Source of the DNA: Jiangella mangrovi
GTDB taxonomy: Bacteria; Actinomycetota; Actinomycetes; Jiangellales; Jiangellaceae
Assembly (NCBI RefSeq): GCF_014204975.1
Contig: NZ_JACHMM010000001.1
Coordinates: 5,022,001 to 5,086,000, forward strand
Length of the DNA stretch: 64,000 bases
Direction of reading: 5' to 3'
Shown here: positions 8,698 through 17,580 of the stretch, piece after piece
Layout: every line of letters begins with the position of its first letter
Position numbering within the stretch: the first letter of the stretch is position 1
The notes under the pieces: generated by a model
Told to the model about the DNA's origin: nothing
The model's database searches: none
What the model saw: the letters and a program-made list of their open reading frames with translations, nothing else
Position numbers and translations under genes: made by a program

Positions 8698-8753
8698 TCA
8701 TGGAGAAGGTCGGCTGCCGAGCGACCGGAAAGCCGACCTTCTCCATGATCGAC
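8693..8753. repeat. Long inverted repeat (dispersed hairpin, copy 1)
   Basis: Two 23-base arms, 8693-8715 and 8731-8753, are complementary except for one position and enclose a 15-base loop. The left arm begins GTTGATCATGGAG and includes the regulator's TGA stop. Nearly the same arms occur at 39472-39532. The element sits directly behind a gene and could terminate transcription, although no T-run follows. It may also be a REP-like dispersed palindrome. Confidence 0.9.
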
Positions 8754-8884
8754 AGTGGTCGAGGGTGTGATCGGCGGCGTCCGAATCTGACCAGTTTTCG
8801 GGGCAATGTGACCATTTCGATGGCGCGGGGACGAACCGCTCACATACGGTCGAATCGACGCACTCCGTTGACGATGGGACGACG

Positions 8885-9076
8885 ATGTCCGACCGCCACG
8901 CGCTGGCGCCTCTGCGCCGCTGGCTGCTCCAGTCCGGGACCCCGGCGAAGCTCGCCGTGCTGCTCGTCGTGGCCGTCCTCATGATCGCCGGCTCGGTCCT
9001 CATGCTGAGCACCCTCCAGGACGGCGGCAGCGCGGACCTCATCGAGATCGAGAGTCCCGCCGCCACCGACCGCTGA
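8885..9076 (+). CDS. Small single-span membrane protein, function unknown
   Basis: This 63-residue protein has a basic N-terminal segment (HALAPLRRWLLQSG), one strongly hydrophobic helix (KLAVLLVVAVLMIAGSVLML, about residues 24-43) and a short acidic tail. The arrangement predicts an inside-out single-span protein. The ribosome-binding site is weak (GATGGGA). No family is recognised. It is followed by another tiny membrane protein on the same strand, so the two may be co-expressed. Confidence 0.6.
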   Translation: MSDRHALAPLRRWLLQSGTPAKLAVLLVVAVLMIAGSVLMLSTLQDGGSADLIEIESPAATDR

Positions 9077-9146
9077 CGGTTGCCGCACCTCCTGCTGGGT
9101 ACTCGACGAGTAGCCCGGCGGCCTACCCCGCCGGCAGGAGGGCACC

Positions 9147-9359
9147 ATGACCGGCCGAAGCGATCACCAGGGCGGCGGCTACGAGGACCCGGCCCAGCAA
9201 CCGCGCGACCGCGCGTCCGATGACCGGCCCAGCGCGTTCGAGCAGCCCGAGGAGCGTCAGGGCCGCTGGCCCGGCAGCACCGTGCTCCTCGCCGTCATCG
9301 TGGTGCTGTTCCTCGGCCTGCTCCTGCTCGGCCTCATCGGCTGGCTGGCGTCACGGTAG
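9147..9359 (+). CDS. Small C-tail-anchored membrane protein, DUF6480-like or unknown
   Basis: The 70-residue product has a polar, charged N-terminal half (DQ, RD and PEE clusters) and one C-terminal membrane helix (TVLLAVIVVLFLGLLLLGLIGWL). This layout is common in small actinobacterial stress-associated membrane proteins, but I cannot name the family securely. GGCAGGAGGG precedes the ATG at ideal spacing, which strongly supports translation. Its last nine bases overlap the end of the aldo/keto reductase gene on the opposite strand. Confidence 0.7.
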   Translation: MTGRSDHQGGGYEDPAQQPRDRASDDRPSAFEQPEERQGRWPGSTVLLAVIVVLFLGLLLLGLIGWLASR

Positions 9360-10181
9360 TTCCAGCGCGGCGGCCTCGACGCCGATCCGCGCCGCACTCC
9401 CCTCGTCCAGCACGACGTCGCCGGCCGCGGCCGAGTCGGCCGCCGTCACCGTCCGCCGCGCCCCGCTGATCACCGTCAGCGCCGAACTCTGCGCCAGCAG
9501 CCAGGCCAGCACCAGCCGCTGGAACGAGACGTCCAGCTCCGCCGCCAGCGCGACGGTGTCCGGCATGAGCGACGGCAGCCGGCCGCGGTCCTTCTTCCCA
9601 CCGAGCGGCGAGTACGCGTAGAACCGCAGCCCCGCCGACTCGGCGGCCGCCAGCACACCGCGCTCGCCCGACTGGTACGGCGAGAACTTGTTCTGCACGA
9701 CGGCGATCGGCGTGACGGCGAGCGCCTGCGCCAGCTGCTCGGCCGACACGTTGCAGACCCCGACGTCGACGATCTTGCCCTCGGTGCGCAGCTCGTGCAG
9801 TGCGCCGACGCTCTCGGCGAGCGGCACGTCCGGGTCGGGCTTGTGCAGGTAGTACAGCGGCAGCGCGTCGACGCCCAGGGCGGTGAGGCTGTTCTCGCAG
9901 TCGCGGCGCAGCGCCGACGGGCTGCCGTCGACGCCCCAGGTCTCGCGGTCGACGCGGAAGTGGCCGCCCTTCGTGCCGATGACGGCGTCGTCGCGGCCGG
10001 CGAGCGCCCGGCGGAACAGCGTCTCGTTGTGCAGCGGGTCGTCGACGGTCGCGTAGGCGCGGGCGGAGTCGAACTGCCGCACGCCGTGGTCGTACGCCGT
10101 GCGGATCGTGTCGATGGCGGCGGCCTCGTCCTGCGTCTCCCCGATGGAGAACCCGGACCCGCCCAGCGCGACCCTGCTCAT
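9351..10181 (-). CDS. Aldo/keto reductase
   Basis: This 276-residue TIM-barrel oxidoreductase interconverts aldehydes or ketones and alcohols with NAD(P)H. The catalytic tetrad is visible as Asp and Tyr in FDSARAY, Lys in GTKGGH and His in YLHKPD. The C-terminal cofactor loop VISGARR is also present. It resembles D-threo-aldose dehydrogenase-type (L-fucose/D-arabinose) reductases, which would suit a sugar locus, but specificity is inferred. GGAGGTGG precedes the ATG, which overlaps the stop of the rhamnosidase gene (ATGA). It is the downstream member of a two-gene operon. Confidence 0.9.
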   Translation of the reverse strand: MSRVALGGSGFSIGETQDEAAAIDTIRTAYDHGVRQFDSARAYATVDDPLHNETLFRRALAGRDDAVIGTKGGHFRVDRETWGVDGSPSALRRDCENSLTALGVDALPLYYLHKPDPDVPLAESVGALHELRTEGKIVDVGVCNVSAEQLAQALAVTPIAVVQNKFSPYQSGERGVLAAAESAGLRFYAYSPLGGKKDRGRLPSLMPDTVALAAELDVSFQRLVLAWLLAQSSALTVISGARRTVTAADSAAAGDVVLDEGSAARIGVEAAALELP

Positions 10182-12841
10182 ACCGCCACCTCCGAGAGAA
10201 CCGACCGATGCTCGTGCCGGCCGGCGACGAGCTCCACGCTGATCCCGTCGGGCAGCTCGAGAACACCGGTGGTGCCGACCGGCAGCTCCGTCTCGACGAC
10301 CAGAGCGCCGTCGTCGATGCGCCACTCGATCGACACCTCGCCGTACGGCGAGCGGTGCCGGGCCCGCGCCCAGGTCAGCCCGCCGCCCGGCCGCGGCCGG
10401 AACCGCACCCGCCGGTAGCCTGGCGCGGCCGGAGCCAGGCCGGCCACCACGCGGTGCAGCCAGTCGGCCACCGCGCCGAGCGCGTAATGGTTGAACGACG
10501 TCATCGTCCCGGGGTTGACGGTGCCGTCGGGCATGAGGCTGTCCCAGCGCTCCCACACCGTGGTCGCCCCCTGGGTCACCGGGTACAGCCAGGACGGGCA
10601 CTCCCGCTCCAGCAGCAGGTCGTAGGCCGTGGCCAGCTCGCCGGCGTCCGTCAGCGCGTCGCTGACCAGCGGCGTCCCGACGAACCCGGTCGCGATCCGG
10701 TTGCCGTCGGCGCGGACCAGCTCGCCCAGCCGGCGCCCGGCCGCCGCCCGCAGCTCGTCCGGGATCAGCTCGAACCGCAGCCCCAGCGCGTACGCCGTCT
10801 GCGCGTCGCTGGTCATCCGGCCGTCGGGCAGGACGTAGGCCGCGGCGAACGCGTCACGGACGGCGTCGGCCAGTGCGGTGTAGTGGTCGCGTTCCTTGAC
10901 ACGTTCCAAGACGTCGGCGAGCCAGGCCACCCGGCGTGCCGAGGCCGCGAAGTACGCCGTCGCCACCAGGTACCGGTCGGTGCGCGCGCCGGCCGGGTCG
11001 TCCGGCGGCGCGGCCGGGTCGAGCCAGTCGCCGAGCTGGAACCCTTCGTTCCACAGGTGGTCCGGCCCGGCCAGGTCGTCCACACAGTCGACCCAGCGGC
11101 GGGCGCTCTCGAACTGGTCCGCGACGACGCCCGCGTCGCCGTAGCGCTCGTACAGCGTCCACGGCAGGAATGTCGCGACGTCGCCCCACGCGGCGCCCGG
11201 CCGGATCGGCGTCCACCGCTGCTTCGACGGGATGACCGGGACGTACCACGGCACCGTCCCATCGGGCAGCTGCTCGCGCTCGACGTCGCCCAGCCAGCCG
11301 GCCAGCAGGCCGGACACGTCGTAGAGGAAGCTCGCCGTCGGCCCGAACACCTGGATGTCGCCGGTCCAGCCGACCCGCTCGTCGCGCTGCGGGCAGTCGG
11401 TCGGGATGTCGACGACGTTGCCGCGCATGCTCCACACGACGTTCTCGTGCAGCCGGTTCACCAGCGGGTCGGAGCACTCGAACCAGCCGGTCCGCTCGAG
11501 GTCGGAGTGGTAGACGCGGGCGACGAGGTCACCGGCGGCAGCCGCGGCGTCGAGGTCGCCCGGCCAGCCGGTGACCTCGGCGTACCGGAAGCCGTGGAAC
11601 GTGAACCGCGGCTCCCACTCCTCGCCGTCCGGGCGGCCGGCCAGCGTGTAACTGTCGGCCGAGCGCGCGTCGCGGAGCGGGCGGGTGTAGAGCTCGCCGT
11701 CCTGCAGGACCTCGGCGGTGCGCAGCGTGACGGTGCTGCCGGCGGGTCCGGTGACGCGGAGGCGGACCCGGCCGACCAGGTTCTGCCCGAAGTCGAGGAC
11801 GCGGCCGCCACTGGGGGTCGTGAGGACGGCGGCGGGGCGGACCTCTTCGGTGCACCGCACCGGCGGACCGGTGGGCGCCCGCAGCGTCGCGGGGTCGCGC
11901 TCCCGGACGGCGACCGGCGTCCAGACCGCGTCGTCGAAGCCGGGTTCGGACCAGCCCGCGTGCTCCGCCCGGGCGTCGTAGTCCTCGCCGTCGTAGTTGC
12001 CGGTGCGCAGGATCGGGCTCGGCGCCGCCCGCCACGACCCGTCCGTCGCGACCGTCTCGACCCGGCCGTCGGCGTAGGTCAGCTCCAGCTGCGCGAGGAA
12101 CGAGAGGTCGCTGCCGTAGAGGTTGCGGAACCCGCCGTTCCAGCCGAGCCGGCCCCGGTACCACCCGTCGCCGAGCCAGGCGCCGACGGCGTTCGCGCCC
12201 GGCCGCACCAGCTCCGTCACGTCGTAGGTGTAGTAGCGCAGGTGCTGCCCGTAGACGGTCCAGCCGGGCGACATCGTGTCGTCGCCGACGCGGCGGCCGT
12301 TGATCTCCGCCTCGTACAGCCCATGCGCCGTCGCGTAGAGCCGCGCCGCGACGACGGTGCCGGCGACGGTGAACTCGCGCCGCACCAGCGACGGCCGCCG
12401 GTCGTCGCTGTCCGGGTCCTCGTCCCAGGCCGCGCCCACCGGGACCGCCGTCCAGTCGCCCGGCTCGAGTAGTCCTGCCTCCAGCGCGGCCGGCTCGCTC
12501 CACCCGCTCGTCGTACCGTCCTCGCCGTGCAGCCGGACCCGGACCGTCGCCCGCTCCCGCGACGCCAGCGGCTCGCCCGGCCAGGGCACCAGCACCTGGT
12601 CGGACGAGGAGACGGTGACGACCTCGGTCCGCACCCGGCCGCCTGCGCCCGACGGCCCGCCGCCCGACGACCCGCCGCCCGCCGGCACTCCGGTGGTCGC
12701 CCGGGTGAGCTCGAGGTCGTAGCCGGCCTGCCGCCACGGCCCGTTCGCGGTCACCGTCCACGAGAGTCTCGGCCGGATCTCGCCGATGCCCAGGGGCTCT
12801 CGATGGTGCTCCACTCGCGGAGCGGACGGCGTGGCTGTCAT
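10178..12841 (-). CDS. Alpha-L-rhamnosidase, glycoside hydrolase family 78
   Basis: This 887-residue enzyme removes terminal alpha-L-rhamnose from plant glycosides or rhamnogalacturonan. A beta-sandwich N-terminal domain carries ATAHGLYEAEINGRRVGDD-type and DGWYRGRLGWNGG blocks typical of bacterial rhamnosidases. The (alpha/alpha)6 catalytic domain has DCPQRDERVGWTGD near residue 484, the usual general-acid Glu region, and WERWDSLMPDG near residue 762, with the general-base Glu. A beta domain closes the protein. No signal peptide is seen, so it probably works inside the cell on imported oligosaccharides. GGAGG lies before the ATG at 12839-12841. A LacI-type operator covers its predicted transcription start. 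Confidence 0.94.
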   Translation of the reverse strand: MTATPSAPRVEHHREPLGIGEIRPRLSWTVTANGPWRQAGYDLELTRATTGVPAGGGSSGGGPSGAGGRVRTEVVTVSSSDQVLVPWPGEPLASRERATVRVRLHGEDGTTSGWSEPAALEAGLLEPGDWTAVPVGAAWDEDPDSDDRRPSLVRREFTVAGTVVAARLYATAHGLYEAEINGRRVGDDTMSPGWTVYGQHLRYYTYDVTELVRPGANAVGAWLGDGWYRGRLGWNGGFRNLYGSDLSFLAQLELTYADGRVETVATDGSWRAAPSPILRTGNYDGEDYDARAEHAGWSEPGFDDAVWTPVAVRERDPATLRAPTGPPVRCTEEVRPAAVLTTPSGGRVLDFGQNLVGRVRLRVTGPAGSTVTLRTAEVLQDGELYTRPLRDARSADSYTLAGRPDGEEWEPRFTFHGFRYAEVTGWPGDLDAAAAAGDLVARVYHSDLERTGWFECSDPLVNRLHENVVWSMRGNVVDIPTDCPQRDERVGWTGDIQVFGPTASFLYDVSGLLAGWLGDVEREQLPDGTVPWYVPVIPSKQRWTPIRPGAAWGDVATFLPWTLYERYGDAGVVADQFESARRWVDCVDDLAGPDHLWNEGFQLGDWLDPAAPPDDPAGARTDRYLVATAYFAASARRVAWLADVLERVKERDHYTALADAVRDAFAAAYVLPDGRMTSDAQTAYALGLRFELIPDELRAAAGRRLGELVRADGNRIATGFVGTPLVSDALTDAGELATAYDLLLERECPSWLYPVTQGATTVWERWDSLMPDGTVNPGTMTSFNHYALGAVADWLHRVVAGLAPAAPGYRRVRFRPRPGGGLTWARARHRSPYGEVSIEWRIDDGALVVETELPVGTTGVLELPDGISVELVAGRHEHRSVLSEVAV

Positions 12842-12858
12842 CGGCACCTCCATGGGAC

Positions 12859-12882
12859 AAAACGTTTCAATGCCGAAGCGTA
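12859..12882 (-). promoter_or_regulatory. Rhamnosidase promoter -10 with LacI-type operator
   Basis: On the minus strand, TACGCT (12877-12882) fits a -10 box, with a weak TTCACC about 18 bases upstream. The sequence AAAACGTTTCAATG just downstream (about 12860-12873) is a LacI/GalR-style CG-centred operator over the expected start point. A repressor bound there would block initiation. It shares its core with operators at 12912, 17614, 20630 and 21711. Confidence 0.65.
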
Positions 12883-12911
12883 GCCCATCGCTGTACCGCT
12901 GGTGAACGCCG

Positions 12912-12942
12912 ATTGACACGTTCCAATCAAGCACCATAGCGT
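12912..12942 (+). promoter_or_regulatory. Promoter with LacI-type operator for the TIM-barrel gene
   Basis: TTGACA (12913-12918) and TAGCGT (12937-12942) are separated by 18 bases and form a good primary-sigma promoter. The -35 box is embedded in ATTGACACGTTCCAAT (12912-12927), a CG-centred imperfect palindrome. The identical 16-mer recurs at 20630-20645. Confidence 0.75.
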
Positions 12943-12970
12943 GAGGCTCCGACCCGTCCAAGGAGGCCAG

Positions 12971-14368
12971 GTGTCCACGTTCGTGGGAGTGCAGATCGGG
13001 GCGATCTCGTTCGTCGACGAAGGGGTCGGCGACGTGCTCGACGTCCTGCGCGACAAGGCCGGCGCGAACGCCGTCGTCGTCGCGAGCCAGTCGTTCGACC
13101 GAGGCGTGCAGGGCCGGCAGATCGGCTACCGGCCATGGCCGGGTCACGGCCCGCGCGAGCTCGACGACGAACACTTCGGCGGCTCCTACGTCCGGCAGCA
13201 CCCCGAGTACTACGGCGACACCGTCCTCGGCCCGTACCGCGCACCCGACCCCGTCACCGCCGGCTTCGACGCGCTCGGCGACGTCATCCCGGCCGCGCAC
13301 GAGCGGGACATGCGGGTGTACGCGTTCATCCTCGAGAACACCCACTCCGGGCTCACCAAGCACGTGCCGAACTGGCCCAAGGTGCTGCAGCAGGACGCGT
13401 GGGGCCGCGCCGACATGTACGCCTGCCTGCGCAACCCGGACTACCAGAACTGGTGGCTGTCGATCGTCGAGGACCACGTCAAGAGCTACCCGCTCGACGG
13501 CGTCATGTGGGGCTCCGAGCGCAACGGCCCGCTGGACAACCTGCTCTCCGACGGCGGCTTCGCGCGCAACGGCAACCCGTACTGCTTCTGCGCGCACTGC
13601 GAGGCCGCGGCCGAGCGCGCCGGCATCGACGCTCGCCGGGCCCGCGAGGGCTACCTCGAGCTGTACCGGCTGGTCACCGGCGCCGCCGACGCGGGGGCGA
13701 CCGACACCCGGTTCGTCCGGTTCCTGCGGCTGCTCATGCGCTACCCCGAGATCGTCGCGTGGGACCAGCTGTGGCACGAGGGCTATGAAGCGTTTCAGGC
13801 CCGGCTGTACGGCGCGGTCAAGTTCCTCGCTCCCGACGTCCAGGTCGGCTGGCACGTGTGGCACCACAACTCGTTCTCGCCGGTCTACCGCTCCCAGGTC
13901 GACTTCGGCCGCATGGCGACCTACAGCGACTTCGTGAAGCCGGTCCTCTACAACAACTGCGCGGGCTACCGGCTGCACCACTACGTCAGCACGGTGACGG
14001 CGCGGCTGTTCGAGGGCGTCTCCGAGCAGACGGTGTACGACCTCGTCCGCGGTGTGCTCGGCTACGACGAGGCGATGCCGTTCGAGGAGCTGCCGGCCCG
14101 CGGCCTGTCGCCCGACTACGTGGCCAGGGAGACCCGGCGCACGGTCGCGGCGGTCGGCGATCAGGCCGTCGTCTACCCCGGCCTCGACGTCAACGTCCCG
14201 ACACCCGAGCACGTCAAGCAGACGACGCCCGACGAGATCCGCCGCTCGCTCGGCGCCGCCCTCGACGGCGGGGCGCAGGGCGTCATCCTGTCGCGCAAGT
14301 ACTCCGAGATGACGCACGAGAACCTCGCCGCCGTCGGCGCCGAACTGACCGCCCGCGGGCTGCGTTGA
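12971..14368 (+). CDS. Putative TIM-barrel glycoside-hydrolase-like protein, function unknown
   Basis: This 465-residue protein lacks a signal peptide. Its layout suggests a barrel enzyme: an early strand with VGVQIGAISFVDEGV, HERDMRVYAFILENTHSG, a strand-end YPLDGVMWGSERNGPLDN and PYCFCAHCEAAAE. The CxCxxC element resembles hypothetical glycosyl hydrolase families (GHL6-like), where similar cysteines occur. Candidate acidic residues sit in MWGSERNG and QVGWHVWHHNS. The GTG at 12971 was chosen because AGGAGG lies ten bases upstream. It is divergent from the rhamnosidase and has its own LacI-type promoter, so a role in breaking down an imported glycan is plausible. I do not recognise a characterised homologue. 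Confidence 0.75.
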   Translation: MSTFVGVQIGAISFVDEGVGDVLDVLRDKAGANAVVVASQSFDRGVQGRQIGYRPWPGHGPRELDDEHFGGSYVRQHPEYYGDTVLGPYRAPDPVTAGFDALGDVIPAAHERDMRVYAFILENTHSGLTKHVPNWPKVLQQDAWGRADMYACLRNPDYQNWWLSIVEDHVKSYPLDGVMWGSERNGPLDNLLSDGGFARNGNPYCFCAHCEAAAERAGIDARRAREGYLELYRLVTGAADAGATDTRFVRFLRLLMRYPEIVAWDQLWHEGYEAFQARLYGAVKFLAPDVQVGWHVWHHNSFSPVYRSQVDFGRMATYSDFVKPVLYNNCAGYRLHHYVSTVTARLFEGVSEQTVYDLVRGVLGYDEAMPFEELPARGLSPDYVARETRRTVAAVGDQAVVYPGLDVNVPTPEHVKQTTPDEIRRSLGAALDGGAQGVILSRKYSEMTHENLAAVGAELTARGLR

Positions 14369-14381
14369 CCCCGTCGCCGCG

Positions 14382-15290
14382 TCAGCCCTTGAGCGCTCCC
14401 CCGGCCAGCCCGCGCATGATCCGCTGGTTGAGGAACAGATAGAGCACCAGGGTGCCGAAGACGTTGACGCAGATGCCGGCGAACAACGGGCCGTACTCGA
14501 TGGAACCGAACTCGCCGCGGAAGTTCAGCAGCCCCACTTGAATCGTCGCGAGCTCCGGGTTGGTCGTGAACGTCAGCGCGACCAGCAGGTCGTTCCAGAT
14601 CGAGAAGAACTCGATCAGCGCGATCGTGAAGATCGCGTTCTTCATCAGCGGCAGGCCGATGGAGAAGAACGACCGCAGCATCCCGGCACCGTCGATGGCC
14701 GCTGCCTCGAACAGCTCGCGCGGGACGGCCCGCAGGTACGCCGCCATCATGAACACCGTCAGCGGCAGGCCGAGGGCGATGTAGGTGATGATCAGCGGTG
14801 CGTACGTCTCGGTGAGGCCGAGCCGGAAGTACGCGACGAACAAGGGCACGATGATCATCTGCCCGGGCACCATGATGCCGCCGACGAACACCAGCAGCGT
14901 GAGGTGCCGGCCCTTCCAGACCATCACCTCGAGCGCGTAGCCGGCGGCCGAGCCGAGCAGCAGGATCACGAGCAGCGACGGCACGGTGACGATCACGGTG
15001 TTGAGCAGGTTCCGCCCGATCTGGCCGGTGGTCAGCGCCTCGACGTAGTTGTCGAGGTTCAGCGACGACGGCAGCGACCAGGCGGGCTCGCCGAGGAACT
15101 CCGTCTGCGTCTTGAACGAGCTGGTCAGCAGCCAGAAGATCGGGTAGATCTCGATGACGAGGATGACGGCGATGGCGATCCACACCGGCAGCCGGCGCAG
15201 CACCGGCCGGCGGCGCCGACCGCCGGGCGAGCCGGTCGCCGTCCGGTCCGGAGGGGCCGGACGGGGCGGATCGAGAGTGGCGACGGACAC
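14382..15290 (-). CDS. CUT1 sugar ABC permease (MalG/ThuG-like), cassette 1
   Basis: This 302-residue inner-membrane permease has an Arg/Pro-rich cytoplasmic N-terminus, a first helix (WIAIAVILVIEIYPIFWLL) and five more membrane segments. The EAA loop (AAIDGAGMLRSFFSIGLPLMKNA) contacts the ATPase. It is the second membrane subunit of a carbohydrate-uptake (CUT1) importer. The GTG start lies just beyond the stop of the other permease gene. Its closest visible relative is the permease at 24024-24929, with matching blocks such as QVGLLNF.GE.GS..YGPLFA. No ATPase gene accompanies the cassette. Confidence 0.92.
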   Translation of the reverse strand: MSVATLDPPRPAPPDRTATGSPGGRRRRPVLRRLPVWIAIAVILVIEIYPIFWLLTSSFKTQTEFLGEPAWSLPSSLNLDNYVEALTTGQIGRNLLNTVIVTVPSLLVILLLGSAAGYALEVMVWKGRHLTLLVFVGGIMVPGQMIIVPLFVAYFRLGLTETYAPLIITYIALGLPLTVFMMAAYLRAVPRELFEAAAIDGAGMLRSFFSIGLPLMKNAIFTIALIEFFSIWNDLLVALTFTTNPELATIQVGLLNFRGEFGSIEYGPLFAGICVNVFGTLVLYLFLNQRIMRGLAGGALKG

Positions 15291-15298
15291 GGCGCCCC

Positions 15299-16183
15299 CT
15301 ATCCCTGGGTGATGTCGCGGCGCGACGAGTTGAAGATCACGATCGTGACCAGGAAGCACATCAGCGTCAGCACCGTCGCCAGCGTCGCGCCGTAGCCGTA
15401 CTCGCTGTACGAGAACGCCGTCCGGAACATGTGAAGCGTCAGTGGTGTCGTGTCAGTGCCGGGGCCGCCGTTGGTCAGCGCGACCACCGAGTCGAAGATC
15501 TTCAGCGTCGCGTTGAAGCTGAAGATCACCGTCGACAGCAGCACCGGCAGCGACAGAGGGACGACGATGTGCCGCACCAGCCGCAGGCCGTTGGCACCGT
15601 CGAGCCGGGCCGACTCGAGCAGCTCCTCCGGGATGTCCATCAGCCCGGCGTAGAGCAGGACGGCGTAGAACCCCATCGTCCGCCAGAGCTCCATGATCAC
15701 GAGCACGACGACCGACCCCGTCCCGGTCGCGAACCAGTCGACGGGTTCGGCTCCCGCCGCCTCGAGCGCGGTGTCGACGACCCCGTACTCCGGCGCGAAC
15801 TGGAAGAACCGCGTGAAGAGCAACCCGACGGCCACGGTCGGCAGCACGATCGGGAAGAACACGATGGTCCGGATCAGCGCCGACGACCGCCGCAGCGAGA
15901 ACGTGTACAGGATCGCCAGCCCGTAGCCGAGGATCACCTGGCCGATCGTCAGCAGGATCGCGATCCGTACCGTGAACCAGGTCGCGTCGAGCGCCACCGG
16001 GTCCTCGATGAAGCGCTTCACGTTGTCGAGGCCGGTGAACTGGAACCCGCGCACCAGGTTGCCGTCGAAGAACGACAGCCCGCCGGTCCAGAAGACTGGC
16101 ACGAGCTTGACCGCCGTGTAGACGAGGAGCGCGGGCCCCAGCAGGATGACGATCGTCTTGCGATCGTCGAAGACGCTTCTCAC
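15299..16183 (-). CDS. CUT1 sugar ABC permease (MalF/ThuF-like), cassette 1
   Basis: This 294-residue permease has six predicted membrane helices, beginning KTIVILLGPALLVYTAVKLVPVFW, and the EAA loop SARLDGANGLRLVRHIVVPLSLP. The block ALTNGGPGTDTTPLTLHMF near the C-terminus is standard for CUT1 permeases. It has exactly the same length as the cassette-2 counterpart at 23126-24010 and is similar along its length, indicating duplication. Translation starts at GTG (16181-16183) 16 bases after the binding-protein gene. Confidence 0.92.
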   Translation of the reverse strand: MRSVFDDRKTIVILLGPALLVYTAVKLVPVFWTGGLSFFDGNLVRGFQFTGLDNVKRFIEDPVALDATWFTVRIAILLTIGQVILGYGLAILYTFSLRRSSALIRTIVFFPIVLPTVAVGLLFTRFFQFAPEYGVVDTALEAAGAEPVDWFATGTGSVVVLVIMELWRTMGFYAVLLYAGLMDIPEELLESARLDGANGLRLVRHIVVPLSLPVLLSTVIFSFNATLKIFDSVVALTNGGPGTDTTPLTLHMFRTAFSYSEYGYGATLATVLTLMCFLVTIVIFNSSRRDITQG

Positions 16184-16199
16184 CGCCAGTCCGCCCGAC

Positions 16200-17552
16200 T
16201 CATCCTGCAGCGTCGAGCGACTCCTGCACGCTCGCCATGTAGTCGGCGGGGCTGAGATCGCCGGTGATGAGCTGTGCCACGCCGAACTTGGCGACGTCGC
16301 GCGACTTCTCGTCGAACAGTGCCTCGAACCAGAGCACGCCGTCGGTCGCCGACTCCATCAGCGTCTGCACGTCCTGCGTCAGCGGCGGGACGTCCGCGAC
16401 CGGCTCCGACACGACGAACCCGGAGATCCCGCCCTGGTCGGCCAGCAGCGCCGACCCGTAGTTCGCGGTGATGCAGGTCAGCCACGCGCCGACCTCGTCG
16501 TCGTAGAGCTTGGCCGACATCGCCATCGGGGTCCCGGCGTTGGCGGGGAACTGCTCGATGCTTCCGGCGCCGCCCTCGACCTCGGGGAACGACATCAAGC
16601 CGACGTTCTCGGACCCGATGGGCGTCTGGGCGGGGTCGTTGAAGTTCGACAGCAGCGACGTCAGCCCGTACATCATCGCGACCTCGCCGGTGGCGAACTG
16701 GTTGCGCGAGGTGTCGTAGTCGATCGAGCCCACGCCCTCACCGAAGAAGCCGGCCGCACCCATGTCGGCGATCGCCTGGGCCGCTGCGACGTACTCGGGG
16801 TCGGTGAGCTTCGCCTCGCCGTCGCGGACCTTCTCCATGGCGTCCGGGCCGACGTCACGGAAGAGGTAGGTGCTGATCCAGCGGGTGGCCGGCCAGCCGG
16901 TGGCGCCGGCCACGGAGAACGGCTGGATGCCGGCGTCCTGGAGCTGCTGCGAGACGGCGAGCAGGTCGCCGAACGTCGTGGGCACCTCGATGCCCTGCTC
17001 GGCGAAGATCTGCTTGTTGTAGAAGATGCCCTCGATGTTGAACTGGAACGGCAGCGTCGCGAGCCGGCCGTCGTAGGCCTTCTTGATCGCCGACACGGCG
17101 GACGGCAGCAGGTCGTCCATGATGCCGAGCTCGGTCAGCACCTCTTCGTAGTCGACGACAAGCCCGCCCTCGACGAGGTCGCCGTCGGGCCGCACGCTCT
17201 CCGACGACGCCGGGAACAGGACGGGGAGCGCGTCCTGGCTCGCCAGCAGCGACGCCCGGGTCGTGACGTCGGCCTGCGGGACGGTGCTGTTGGCCAGCGG
17301 CAGCGCCTCGTTCTCGGCCGCGCACTGGTCGGCCGCCATCACGTCGAGCGCGTCGCGGGTGTACGGCGCCTCGACGGCGCTGAGCACGGAGAACTCGCTC
17401 GCGCCACCGGCCGCATCGGCATCGCCCGAACCGTCGCCGTCGCCTCCGGCCGGGCCGCAGGCCGCCGCCGCGAGCAGACCGGCGGCCGTCAGACCCGCGG
17501 CGGCCAGGCGCCCGCGGGACATGGATCGTGGATAGCGCCTGACGAGACTCAC
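16200..17552 (-). CDS. CUT1 sugar-binding lipoprotein, cassette 1
   Basis: This 450-residue extracellular solute-binding protein is tethered by lipid: a basic N-terminus, a hydrophobic core and the lipobox LAAAACG. A Gly/Asp-rich linker follows. The mature domain has family 1 features, including TLPFQFNIEGIFYNKQIFAEQG (about residues 170-190) and AMMYGLTSLLSNF. It delivers a sugar or oligosaccharide to the two permeases downstream. AAGGAGG precedes the GTG. It is closely related to the binding protein at 21781-23109. Its promoter region carries two LacI-type palindromes, so expression is probably induced by the sugar. Which sugar is unknown. Confidence 0.92.
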   Translation of the reverse strand: MSLVRRYPRSMSRGRLAAAGLTAAGLLAAAACGPAGGDGDGSGDADAAGGASEFSVLSAVEAPYTRDALDVMAADQCAAENEALPLANSTVPQADVTTRASLLASQDALPVLFPASSESVRPDGDLVEGGLVVDYEEVLTELGIMDDLLPSAVSAIKKAYDGRLATLPFQFNIEGIFYNKQIFAEQGIEVPTTFGDLLAVSQQLQDAGIQPFSVAGATGWPATRWISTYLFRDVGPDAMEKVRDGEAKLTDPEYVAAAQAIADMGAAGFFGEGVGSIDYDTSRNQFATGEVAMMYGLTSLLSNFNDPAQTPIGSENVGLMSFPEVEGGAGSIEQFPANAGTPMAMSAKLYDDEVGAWLTCITANYGSALLADQGGISGFVVSEPVADVPPLTQDVQTLMESATDGVLWFEALFDEKSRDVAKFGVAQLITGDLSPADYMASVQESLDAAG

Positions 17553-17580
17553 GTTTCCTCCTTGAAAGCGAGCGACCGGG

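Noticed and set aside
12842-14317. Upstream extension of the rhamnosidase frame to about 1379 residues.
   Set aside because: The extra N-terminus is antisense to the TIM-barrel gene and has no recognisable domain. The ATG at 12841 has a good ribosome-binding site and begins where rhamnosidase homology begins.
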